A DNA stretch of 64,000 nucleotides, from assembly GCA_029718625.1 (NCBI GenBank), contig CM056396.1:25317666-25381665 (forward strand), written 5' to 3'. The notes beneath the pieces were generated by a model that ran no database searches, was not told the DNA's origin, and was given only the letters and a program-made list of their open reading frames with translations. A program made the translations under genes and the position numbers. Shown one piece after another: positions 45,075 through 58,979 of the stretch (position 1 is its first letter; every line of letters starts with the position of its first letter). This stretch comes from Synaphobranchus kaupii. Lineage: Eukaryota > Chordata > Actinopteri > Anguilliformes > Synaphobranchidae.

Positions 45075-48000
45075 GGACTATAGTCTTATGTCCAAAAAGG
45101 GCCAAAATGGTCAAGAAAATTAAAATGTCATTTTTTGATTCAGATGTATAGGAAATTATATCAACTTAATAACTACGGTGAAATAAGTGATAAATAATGA
45201 GTTTTAAGACATTTATGATGAAAAATGTGTTTTGGGGAAAATGGAAAAACATAAGACTATATAGTCTTATGTCCCAAAAAGGGCCAAAATGGTCAAGAAA
45301 ATTAAAATGCCATTTTTTGATTCAGATGTATAGGAAATTATGTTAACTTAATAACTGCGGTGAAATAAGTGATAAATAATGAGTTTTAAGACATTTATGA
45401 TGAAAAATGTGTTTTGGGGAAAATGAAAAAACATAAGACTATAGTCTTATGTCCAAAAAGGGCCAAAATGGTCAAGAAAATTAAAATGCCATTTTTTGAT
45501 TCAGATGTATAGGAAATTATATTAACTTAATAACTGCGGTGAAATAAGTGATAAATAATGAGTTTTAAGACATTTATGATGAAAAATGTGTTTTGGGGAA
45601 AATGAAAAAACATAAGACTATAGTCTTATGTCCAAAAAGGGCCAAAATGGTCAAGAAAATTAAAATGCCATTTTTTGATTCAGATGTATAGGAAATTATA
45701 TTAACTTAATAACTCCGGTGGAATAAGTGATAAATAATGAGTTTTAAGACATTTATGATGAAAAATGTGTTTTGGGGAAAATGAAAAAACATAAGACTAT
45801 AGTCTTATGTCCAAAAAGGGCCAAAATGGTCAAGAAAATTAAAATGCCATTTTTTGATTCAGATGTATAGGAAATTATATTAACTTAATAACTGCGGTGA
45901 AATAAGTGATAAATAATGAGTTTTAAGACATTTATGATGAAAAATGTGTATTGGGGAAAATGAAAAAACATAAGACTATAGTCTTATGTCCAAAAAGGGC
46001 CAAAATGGTCAAGAAAATTAAAATGCCATTTTTTGATTCAGATGTATAGGAAATTATATTAACTTAATAACTGCGGTGAAATAAGTGATAAATAATGAGC
46101 TTAAAGACATTTATGATGAAAAATGTGTTTTGGGGAAAATGAAAAAACATAAGACTATAGTCTTATGTCCAAAAAGGGCCAAAATGGTCAAGAAAATTAA
46201 AATGCCATTTTTTGATTCAGATGTATAGGAAATTATATTAACTTAATAACTGCGGTGAAATAAGTGATAAATAATGAGTTTTAAGACATTTATGATGAAA
46301 AATGTGTTTTGGGAAAATGAAAAAACATAAGACTATAGTCTTATGTCCAAAAAGGGCCAAAATGGTCAAGAAAATTAAAATGCCATTTTTTGATTCAGAT
46401 GTATAGGAAATTATATTAACTTAATAACTGCGGTAAAATAAGTGATAAATAATGAGTTTAAAGACATTTATGATGAAAAATGTGTTTTGGGGAAAATGGA
46501 AAAACATAAGACTATAGTCTTATGTCCAAAAAGGGCCAAAATGGTCAAGAAAATTAAAATGCCATTTTTTGATTCAGATGTATAGGAAATTATATTAACT
46601 TAATAACTGCGGTGAAATAAGTGATAAATAATGAGTTTTAAGACATTTATGATGAAAAATGTGTTTTGGGGAAAATGAAAAAACATAAGACTATAGTCTT
46701 ATGTCCAAAAAGGGCCAAAATGGTCAAGAAAATTAAAATGCCATTTTTTGATTCAGATGTATAGGAAATTATATTAACTTAATAACTGCGGTGAAATAAG
46801 TGATAAATAATGAGTTTTAAGACATTTATGATGAAAAATGTGTATTGGGGAAAATGAAAAAACATAAGACTATAGTCTTATGTCCAAAAAGGGCCAAAAT
46901 GGTCAAGAAAATTAAAATGCCATTTTTTGATTCAGATGTATAGGAAATTATATTAACTTAAGAACTGCGGTGAAATAAGTGATAAATAATGAGTTTAAAG
47001 ACATTTATGATGAAAGATGTGTTTTGGGGAAAATGAAAAAACATAAGACTATAGTCTTATGTCCAAAAAGGGCCAAAATGGTCAAGAAAATTAAAATGCC
47101 ATTTTTTGATTCAGATGTATAGGAAATTATATTAACTTAATAACTGCGGTGAAATAAGTGATAAATAATGAGTTTTAAGACATGTATGATGAAAAATGTG
47201 TTTTGGGGAAAATGAAAAAACATAAGACTATAGTCTTATGTCCAAAAAGGGCCAAAATGGTCAAGAAAATTAAAATGCCATTTTTTGATTCAGATGTATA
47301 GGAAATTATATTAACTTAATAACTCCGGTGGAATAAGTGATAAATAATGAGTTTTCAGACATTTATGATGAAAAATGTGTTTTGGGGAAAATGGAAAAAC
47401 ATAAGACTATAGTCTTATGTCCAAAAAGGGCCAAAATGGTCAAGAAAATTAAAATGCCATTTTTTGATTCAGATGTATAGGAAATTATATTAACTTAATA
47501 ACTCCGGTGAAATAAGTGATAAATAATGTGTTTTAAGACATTTATGATGAAAAATGTGTTTTGGGGAAAATTAAAAAACGTAAGACTATAGTCTTATGTC
47601 CAAAAAGGGCCAAAATGGTCAAGAAAATTAAAATGCCATTTTTTGATTCAGATGTATAGGAAATTATATTAACTTAATAACTCCGGTGAAATAAGTGATA
47701 AATAATGTGTTTTAAGACATTTATGATGAAAAATGTGTATTGGGGAAAATGAAAAAACATAAGACTATAGTCTTATGTCCAAAAAGGGCCAAAATGGTCA
47801 AGAAAATTAAAATGCCATTTTTTGATTCAGATGTATAGGAAATTTTATTAACTTAATAACTGCGGTGAAATAAGTGATAAATAATGAGCTTAAAGACATT
47901 TATGATGAAAAATGTGTTTTGGGGAAAATGAAAAAACATAAGACTATAGTCTTATGTCCAAAAAGGGCCAAAATGGTCAAGAAAATTAAAATGCCATTTT

Positions 48001-51000
48001 TTGATTCAGATGTATAGGAAATTATATTAACTTAATAACTGCGGTGAAATAAGTGATAAATAATGAGTTTTAAGACATTTATGATGAAAAATGTGTTTTG
48101 GGGAAAATGAAAAAACATAAGACTATAGTCTTATGTCCAAAAAGGGCCAAAATGGTCAAGAAAATTAAAATGCCATTTTTTGATTCAGATGTATAGGAAA
48201 TTATATTAACTTAATAACTCCGGTGGAATAAGTGATAAATAATGAGTTTTCAGACATTTATGATGAAAAATGTGTTTTGGGGAAAATGGAAAAACATAAG
48301 ACTATAGTCTTATGTCCAAAAAGGGCCAAAATGGTCAAGAAAATTAAAATGCCATTTTTTGATTCAGATGTATGGGAAATTATATCAACTTAATAACTAC
48401 GGTGAAATAAGTGATAAATAATGAGTTTTAAGACATTTATGATGAAAAATGTGTTTTGGGGAAAATGGAAAAACATAAGACTATAGTCTTATGTCCAAAA
48501 AGGGCCAAAATGGTCAAGAAAATTAAAATGCCATTTTTTGATTCAGATGTATAGGAAATTATATGAACTTAAGAACTGCGGTGAAATAAGTGATAAATAA
48601 TGAGTTTTAAGACATTTATGATGAAAAATATGTTTTGGGGAAAATGAATAACATAGGACTATAGTCTTATGTCCAAAAAGGGCCAAAATGGTCAAGAAAA
48701 TTAAAATGTCATTTTTTGATTCAGATGTATAGGAAATTATATCAACTTAATAACTACGGTGAAATAAGTGATAAATAATGAGTTTTAAGACATTTATGAT
48801 GAAAAATGTGTTTTGGGGAAAATGGAAAAACATAAGACTATAGTCTTATGTCCAAAAAGGGCCAAAATGGTCAAGAAAATTAAAATGCCATTTTTTGATT
48901 CAGATGTATAGGAAATTATGTTAACTTAATAACTGCGGTGAAATAAGTGATAAATAATGAGTTTTAAGACATTTATGATGAAAAATGTGTTTTGGGGAAA
49001 ATGAAAAAACATAAGACTATAGTCTTATGTCCAAAAAAGGGCCAAAATGGTCAAGAAAATTAAAATGCCATTTTTTGATTCAGATGTATAGGAAATTATA
49101 TTAACTTAATAACTGCGGTGAAATAAGTGATAAATAATGAGTTTTAAGAAATTTATGATGAAAAATGTGTTTTGGGGAAAATGAAAAAACATAAGACTAT
49201 AGTCTTATGTCCAAAAAGGGCCAAAATGGTCAAGAAAATTAAAATGCCATTTTTTGATTCAGATGTATAGGAAATTATATTAACTTAATAACTCCGGTGG
49301 AATAAGTGATAAATAATGAGTTTTAAGACATTTATGATGAAAAATGTGTTTTGGGGAAAATGGAAAAACATAAGACTATAGTCTTATGTCCAAAAAGGGC
49401 CAAAATGGTCAAGAAAATTAAAATGCCATTTTTTGATTCAGATGTATAGGAAATTATGTTAACTTAATAACTGCGGTGAAATAAGTGATAAATAATGAGT
49501 TTTAAGACATTTATGATGAAAAATGTGTTTTGGGGAAAATGAAAAAACATAAGACTATAGTCTTATGTCCAAAAAGGGCCAAAATGGTCAAGAAAATTAA
49601 AATGCCATTTTTTGATTCAGATGTATAGGAAATTATATTAACTTAATAACTGCGGTGAAATAAGTGATAAATAATGAGTTTTAAGACATTTATGATGAAA
49701 AATGTGTTTTGGGGAAAATGAAAAAACATAAGACTATAGTCTTATGTCCAAAAAGGGCCAAAATGGTCAAGAAAATTAAAATGCCATTTTTTGATTCAGA
49801 TGTATAGGAAATTATATTAACTTAATAACTGCGGTGAAATAAGTGATAAATAATGAGTTTTAAGACATTTATGATGAAAAATGTGTATTGGGGAAAATGA
49901 AAAAACATAAGACTATAGTCTTATGTCCAAAAAGGGCCAAAATGGTCAAGAAAATTAAAATGCCATTTTTTGATTCAGATGTATAGGAAATTATATTAAC
50001 TTAATAACTGCGGTGAAATAAGTGATAAATAATGAGCTTAAAGACATTTATGATGAAAAATGTGTTTTGGGGAAAATGAAAAAACATAAGACTATAGTCT
50101 TATGTCCAAAAAGGGCCAAAATGGTCAAGAAAATTAAAATGCCATTTTTTGATTCAGATGTATAGGAAATTATATTAACTTAATAACTGCGGTGAAATAA
50201 GTGATAAATAATGAGTTTTAAGACATTTATGATGAAAAATGTGTTTTGGGGAAAATGAAAAAAACATAAGACTATAGTCTTATGTCCAAAAAGGGCCAAA
50301 ATGGTCAAGAAAATTAAAATGCCATTTTTTGATTCAGATGTATAGGAAATTATATTAACTTAATAACTGCGGTGAAATAAGTGATAAATAATGAGTTTTA
50401 AGACATTTATGATGAAAAATGTGTTTTGGGGAAAATGAAAAAACATAAGACTATAGTCTTATGTCCAAAAAGGGCCAAAATGGTCAAGAAAATTAAAATG
50501 CCATTTTTTGATTCAGATGTATAGGAAATTATATTAACTTAATAACTGCGGTGAAATAAGTGATAAATAATGAGTTTTAAGACATTTATGATGAAAAATG
50601 TGTATTGGGGAAAATGAAAAAACATAAGACTATAGTCTTATGTCCAAAAAGGGCCAAAATGGTCAAGAAAATTAAAATGCCATTTTTTGATTCAGATGTA
50701 TAGGAAATTATATTAACTTAAGAACTGCGGTGAAATAAGTGATAAATAATGAGTTTAAAGACATTTATGATGAAAGATGTGTTTTGGGGAAAATGAAAAA
50801 ACATAAGACTATAGTCTTATGTCCAAAAAGGGCCAAAATGGTCAAGAAAATTAAAATGCCATTTTTTGATTCAGATGTATAGGAAATTATATTAACTTAA
50901 TAACTGCGGTGAAATAAGTGATAAATAATGAGTTTTAAGACATGTATGATGAAAAATGTGTTTTGGGGAAAATGAAAAAACATAAGACTATATATAGTCT

Positions 51001-54000
51001 TATGTCCAAAAAGGGCCAAAATGGTCAAGAAAATTAAAATGCCATTTTTTGATTCAGATGTATAGGAAATTATATTAACTTAATAACTCCGGTGGAATAA
51101 GTGATAAATAATGAGTTTTCAGACATTTATGATGAAAAATGTGTTTTGGGGAAAATGGAAAAACATAAGACTATAGTCTTATGTCCAAAAAGGGCCAAAA
51201 TGGTCAAGAAAATTAAAATGCCATTTTTTGATTCAGATGTATAGGAAATTATATTAACTTAATAACTCCGGTGAAATAAGTGATAAATAATGTGTTTTAA
51301 GACATTTATGATGAAAAATGTGTTTTGGGGAAAATTAACAAACGTAAGACTATAGTCTTATGTCCAAAAAGGGCCAAAATGGTCAAGAAAATTAAAATGC
51401 CATTTTTTGATTCAGATGTATAGGAAATTATATTAACTTAATAACTGCGGTGAAATAAGTGATAAATAATGAGTTTAAAGACATTTATGATGAAAAATGT
51501 GTTTTGGGGAAAATGGAAAAACATAAGACTATAGTCTTATGTCCAAAAAGGGCCAAAATGGTCAAGAAAATTAAAATGCCATTTTTTGATTCAGATGTAT
51601 AAGAAATTATATTAACTTAATAACTGCGGTGAAATAAGTGATAAATAATGAGTTTTCAGACATTTATGATGAAAAATGTGTTTTGGGGAAAATGGAAAAA
51701 CATAAGACTATATAGTCTTATGTCCAAAAAGGGCCAAAATGGTCAAGAAAATTAAAATGCCATTTTTTGATTCAGATGTATAGGAAATTATATTAATTTA
51801 ATAACTCCGGTGGAATAAGTGATAAATAATGAATTTTCAGACATTTATGATGAAAAATGTGTTTTGGGGAAAATGGAAAAACATAAGACTATAGTCTTAT
51901 GTCCAAAAAGGGCCAAAATGGTCAAGAAAATTAAAATGCCATTTTTTGATTCAGATGTATAGGAAATTATATTAACTTAATAACTCCGGTGAAATAAGTG
52001 ATAAATAATGTGTTTTAAGACATTTATGATGAAAAACTGTGTTTTGGGGAAAATTAAAAAACGTAAGACTATAAGGGCCAAAATGGTCAAGAAAATTAAA
52101 ATGCCATTTTCTGATTCAGATGTATAGGACATTATATTAACTTAAGACATTTATGATGAAAAATGTGTTTTGGGGAAAATGAAAAAACATAAGACTATAA
52201 GGGCCAAAATGGTCAAGAAAATTAAAATGCCATTTTTTGATTCAGATGTATAGGAAATTATATTAACTTAATAACTGCGGTGAAATAAGTGATAAATAAT
52301 GAGTTTTAAGACATTTATGATGAAAAATGTGTTTTGGGGAAAATGAAAAAACATAAGACTATAGTCTTATGTCCAAAAAGGGCCAAAATGGTCAAGAAAA
52401 TTAAAATGCCATTTTTTGATTCAGATGTATAGGAAATTATATTAACTTAATAACTGCGGTGAAATAAGTGATAAATAATGAGCTTAAAGACATTTATGAT
52501 GAAAAATGTGTTTTGGGGAAAATGAAAAAACATAAGACTATAGTCTTATGTCCAAAAAGGGCCAAAATGGTCAAGAAAATTAAAATGCCATTTTTTGATT
52601 CAGATGTATAGGAAATTATATTAACTTAATAACTGCGGTGAAATAAGTGATAAATAATGAGTTTTAAGACATTTATGATGAAAAATGTGTTTTGGGGAAA
52701 ATGAAAAAACATAAGACTATAGTCTTATGTCCAAAAAGGGCCAAAATGGTCAAGAAAATTAAAATGCCATTTTTTGATTCAGATGTATAGGAAATTATAT
52801 TAACTTAATAACTGCGGTAAAATAAGTGATAAATAATGAGTTTAAAGACATTTATGATGAAAAATGTGTTTTGGGGAAAATGGAAAAACATAAGACTATA
52901 GTCTTATGTCCAAAAAGGGCCAAAATGGTCAAGAAAATTAAAATGCCATTTTTTGATTCAGATGTATAGGAAATTATATTAACTTAATAACTGCGGTGAA
53001 ATAAGTGATAAATAATGAGTTTTAAGACATTTATGATGAAAAATGTGTTTTGGGGAAAATGGAAAAACATAAGACTATAGTCTTATGTCCAAAAAGGGCC
53101 AAAATGGTCAAGAAAATTAAAATGCCATTTTTTGATTCAGATGTATAGGAAATTATATTAACTTAATAACTGCGGTGAAATAAGTGATAAATAATGAGTT
53201 TTAAGACATTTATGATGAAAAATGTGTATTGGGGAAAATGAAAAAACATAAGACTATAGTCTTATGTCCAAAAAGGGCCAAAATGGTCAAGAAAATTAAA
53301 ATGCCATTTTTTGATTCAGATGTATAGGAAATTATATTAACTTAAGAACTGCGGTGAAATAAGTGATAAATAATGAGTTTAAAGACATTTATGATGAAAG
53401 ATGTGTTTTGGGGAAAATGAAAAAACATAAGACTATAGTCTTATGTCCAAAAAGGGCCAAAATGGTCAAGAAAATTAAAATGCCATTTTTTGATTCAGAT
53501 GTATAGGAAATTATATTAACTTAATAACTGCGGTGAAATAAGTGATAAATAATGAGTTTTAAGACATGTATGATGAAAAATGTGTTTTGGGGAAATGAAA
53601 AAACATAAGACTATAGTCTTATGTCCAAAAAGGGCCAAAATGGTCAAGAAAATTAAAATGCCATTTTTTGATTCAGATGTATAGGAAATTATATTAACTT
53701 AATAACTCCGGTGGAATAAGTGATAAATAATGAGTTTTCAGACATTTATGATGAAAAATGTGTTTTGGGGAAAATGGAAAAACATAAGACTATAGTCTTA
53801 TGTCCAAAAAGGGCCAAAATGGTCAAGAAAATTAAAATGCCATTTTTTGATTCAGATGTATAGGAAATTATATTAACTTAATAACTCCGGTGAAATAAGT
53901 GATAAATAATGTGTTTTAAGACATTTATGATGAAAAATGTGTTTTGGGGAAAATTAAAAAACGTAAGACTATAGTCTTATGTCCAAAAAGGGCCAAAATG

Positions 54001-57000
54001 GTCAAGAAAATTAAAATGCCATTTTTTGATTCAGATGTATAGGAAATTATATTAACTTAATAACTCCGGTGAAATAAGTGATAAATAATGTGTTTTAAGA
54101 CATTTATGATGAAAAATGTGTATTGGGGAAAATGAAAAAACATAAGACTATAGTCTTATGTCCAAAAAGGGCCAAAATGGTCAAGAAAATTAAAATGCCA
54201 TTTTTTGATTCAGATGTATAGGAAATTATATTAACTTAATAACTGCGGTGAAATAAGTGATAAATAATGAGCTTAAAGACATTTATGATGAAAAATGTGT
54301 TTTGGGGAAAATGAAAAAACATAAGACTATAGTCTTATGTCCAAAAAGGGCCAAAATGGTCAAGAAAATTAAAATGCCATTTTTTGATTCAGATGTATAG
54401 GAAATTATATTAACTTAATAACTGCGGTGAAATAAGTGATAAATAATGAGTTTTAAGACATTTATGATGAAAAATGTGTTTTGGGGAAAATGAAAAAACA
54501 TAAGACTATAGTCTTATGTCCAAAAAGGGCCAAAATGGTCAAGAAAATTAAAATGCCATTTTTTGATTCAGATGTATAGGAAATTATATTAACTTAATAA
54601 CTCCGGTGGAATAAGTGATAAATAATGAGTTTTCAGACATTTATGATGAAAAATGTGTTTTGGGGAAAATGGAAAAACATAAGACTATAGTCTTATGTCC
54701 AAAAAGGGCCAAAATGGTCAAGAAAATTAAAATGCCATTTTTTGATTCAGATGTATAGGAAATTATGTTAACTTAATAACTGCGGTGAAATAAGTGATAA
54801 ATAATGAGTTTTAAGACATTTATGATGAAAAATGTGTTTTGGGGAAAATGAAAAAACATAAGACTATAGTCTTATGTCCAAAAAGGGCCAAAATGGTCAA
54901 GAAAATTAAAATGCCATTTTTTGATTCAGATGTATAGGAAATTATATTAACTTAATAACTGCGGTGAAATAAGTGATAAATAATGAGTTTTAAGACATTT
55001 ATGATGAAAAATGTGTATTGGGGAAAATGAAAAAACATAAGACTATAGTCTTATGTCCAAAAAGGGCCAAAATGGTCAAGAAAATTAAAATGCCATTTTT
55101 TGATTCAGATGTATAGGAAATTATATTAACTTAATAACTGCGGTGAAATAAGTGATAAATAATGAGCTTAAAGACATTTATGATGAAAAATGTGTTTTGG
55201 GGAAAATGAAAAAACATAAGACTATAGTCTTATGTCCAAAAAGGGCCAAAATGGTCAAGAAAATTAAAATGCCATTTTTTGATTCAGATGTATAGGAAAT
55301 TATATTAACTTAATAACTGCGGTGAAATAAGTGATAAATAATGAGTTTTAAGACATTTATGATGAAAAATGTGTTTTGGGGAAAATGAAAAAACATAAGA
55401 CTATAGTCTTATGTCCAAAAAGGGCCAAAATGGTCAAGAAAATTAAAATGCCATTTTTTGATTCAGATGTATAGGAAATTATATTAACTTAATAACTGCG
55501 GTGAAATAAGTGATAAATAATGAGTTTAAAGACATTTATGATGAAAAATGTGTTTTGGGGAAAATGGAAAAACATAAGACTATAGTCTTATGTCCAAAAA
55601 GGGCCAAAATGGTCAAGAAAATTAAAATGCCATTTTTTGATTCAGATGTATAGGAAATTATATTAACTTAATAACTGCGGTGAAATAAGTGATAAATAAT
55701 GAGTTTTAAGACATTTATGATGAAAAATGTGTTTTGGGGAAAATGAAAAAACATAAGACTATAGTCTTATGTCCAAAAAGGGCCAAAATGGTCAAGAAAA
55801 TTAAAATGCCATTTTTTGATTCAGATGTATAGGAAATTATATTAACTTAAGAACTGCGGTGAAATAAGTGATAAATAATGAGTTTAAAGACATTTATGAT
55901 GAAAGATGTGTTTTGGGGAAAATGAAAAAACATAAGACTATAGTCTTATGTCCAAAAAGGGCCAAAATGGTCAAGAAAATTAAAATGCCATTTTTTGATT
56001 CAGATGTATAGGAAATTATATTAACTTAATAACTGCGGTGAAATAAGTGATAAATAATGAGTTTTAAGACATGTATGATGAAAAATGTGTTTTGGGGAAA
56101 ATGAAAAAACATAAGACTATAGTCTTATGTCCAAAAAGGGCCAAAATGGTCAAGAAAATTAAAATGCCATTTTTTGATTCAGATGTATAGGAAATTATAT
56201 TAACTTAATAACTCCGGTGGAATAAGTGATAAATAATGAGTTTTCAGACATTTATGATGAAAAATGTGTTTTGGGGAAAATGGAAAAACATAAGACTATA
56301 GTCTTATGTCCAAAAAGGGCCAAAATGGTCAAGAAAATTAAAATGCCATTTTTTGATTCAGATGTATAGGAAATTATATTAACTTAATAACTGCGGTGAA
56401 ATAAGTGATAAATAATGAGCTTAAAGACATTTATGATGAAAAATGTGTTTTGGGGAAAATGAAAAAACATAAGACTATAGTCTTATGTCCAAAAAGGGCC
56501 AAAATGGTCAAGAAAATTAAAATGCCATTTTTTGATTCAGATGTATAGGAAATTATATTAACTTAATAACTGCGGTGAAATAAGTGATAAATAATGAGTT
56601 TTAAGACATTTATGATGAAAAATGTGTTTTGGGGAAAATGAAAAAACATAAGACTATAGTCTTATGTCCAAAAAGGGCCAAAATGGTCAAGAAAATTAAA
56701 ATGCCATTTTTTGATTCAGATGTATAGGAAATTATATTAACTTAATAACTGCGGTGAAATAAGTGATAAATAATGAGTTTAAAGACATTTATGATGAAAA
56801 ATGTGTTTTGGGGAAAATGGAAAAACATAAGACTATAGTCTTATGTCCAAAAAGGGCCAAAATGGTCAAGAAAATTAAAATGCCATTTTTTGATTCAGAT
56901 GTATAGGAAATTATATTAACTTAATAACTGCGGTGAAATAAGTGATAAATAATGAGTTTTAAGACATTTATGATGAAAAATGTGTTTTGGGGAAAATGAA

Positions 57001-58979
57001 AAAACATAAGACTATAGTCTTATGTCCAAAAAGGGCCAAAATGGTCAAGAAAATTAAAATGCCATTTTTTGATTCAGATGTATAGGAAATTATATTAACT
57101 TAAGAACTGCGGTGAAATAAGTGATAAATAATGAGTTTAAAGACATTTATGATGAAAGATGTGTTTTGGGGAAAATGAAAAAACATAAGACTATAGTCTT
57201 ATGTCCAAAAAGGGCCAAAATGGTCAAGAAAATTAAAATGCCATTTTTTGATTCAGATGTATAGGAAATTATATTAACTTAATAACTGCGGTGAAATAAG
57301 TGATAAATAATGAGTTTTAAGACATGTATGATGAAAAATGTGTTTTGGGGAAAATGAAAAAACATAAGACTATAGTCTTATGTCCAAAAAGGGCCAAAAT
57401 GGTCAAGAAAATTAAAATGCCATTTTTTGATTCAACGATGTATAGGAAATTATATTAACTTAATAACTCCGGTGGAATAAGTGATAAATAATGAGTTTTC
57501 AGACATTTATGATGAAAAATGTGTTTTGGGGAAAATGGAAAAACATAAGACTATAGTCTTATGTCCAAAAAGGGCCAAAATGGTCAAGAAAATTAAAATG
57601 CCATTTTTTGATTCAGATGTATAGGAAATTATATTAACTTAATAACTGCGGTGAAATAAGTGATAAATAATGAGTTTTAAGACATTTATGATGAAAAATG
57701 TGTTTTGGGGAAAATGAAAAAACATAAGACTATAGTCTTATGTCCAAAAAGGGCCAAAATGGTCAAGAAAATTAAAATGCCATTTTTTGATTCAGATGTA
57801 TAGGAAATTATATTAACTTAAGAACTGCGGTGAAATAAGTGATAAATAATGAGTTTAAAGACATTTATGATGAAAGATGTGTTTTGGGGAAAATGAAAAA
57901 ACATAAGACTATAGTCTTATGTCCAAAAAGGGCCAAAATGGTCAAGAAAATTAAAATGCCATTTTTTGATTCAGATGTATAGGAAATTATATTAACTTAA
58001 TAACTGCGGTGAAATAAGTGATAAATAATGAGTTTTAAGACATGTATGATGAAAAATGTGTTTTGGGGAAAATGAAAAAACATAAGACTATAGTCTTATG
58101 TCCAAAAAGGGCCAAAATGGTCAAGAAAATTAAAATGCCATTTTTTGATTCAGATGTATAGGAAATTATATTAACTTAATAACTCCGGTGGAATAAGTGA
58201 TAAATAATGAGTTTTCAGACATTTATGATGAAAAATGTGTTTTGGGGAAAATGGAAAAACATAAGACTATAGTCTTATGTCCAAAAAGGGCCAAAATGGT
58301 CAAGAAAATTAAAATGCCATTTTTTGATTCAGATGTATAGGAAATTATATTAACTTAATAACTCCGGTGAAATAAGTGATAAATAATGTGTTTTAAGACA
58401 TTTATGATGAAAAATGTGTTTTGGGGAAAATTAAAAAACGTAAGACTATAGTCTTATGTCCAAAAAGGGCCAAAATGGTCAAGAAAATTAAAATGCCATT
58501 TTTTGATTCAGATGTATAGGAAATTATATTAACTTAATAACTGCGGTGAAATAAGTGATAAATAATGAGTTTAAAGACATTTATGATGAAAAATGTGTTT
58601 TGGGGAAAATGGAAAAACATAAGACTATAGTCTTATGTCCAAAAAGGGCCAAAATGGTCAAGAAAATTAAAATGCCATTTTTTGATTCAGATGTATAGGA
58701 AATTATATTAACTTAATAACTGCGGTGAAATAAGTGATAAATAATGAGTTTTCAGACATTTATGATGAAAAATGTGTTTTGGGGAAAATGGAAAAACATA
58801 AGACTATATAGTCTTATGTCCAAAAAGGGCCAAAATGGTCAAGAAAATTAAAATGCCATTTTTTGATTCAGATGTATAGGAAATTATATTAATTTAATAA
58901 CTCCGGTGGAATAAGTGATAAATAATGAATTTTCAGACATTTATGATGAAAAATGTGTTTTGGGGAAAATGGAAAAACA

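Noticed and set aside
44413..45151. Open frames of up to 236 codons near 44.4-45.1 kb
   Set aside because: They run through 500 N and have no sequence support.
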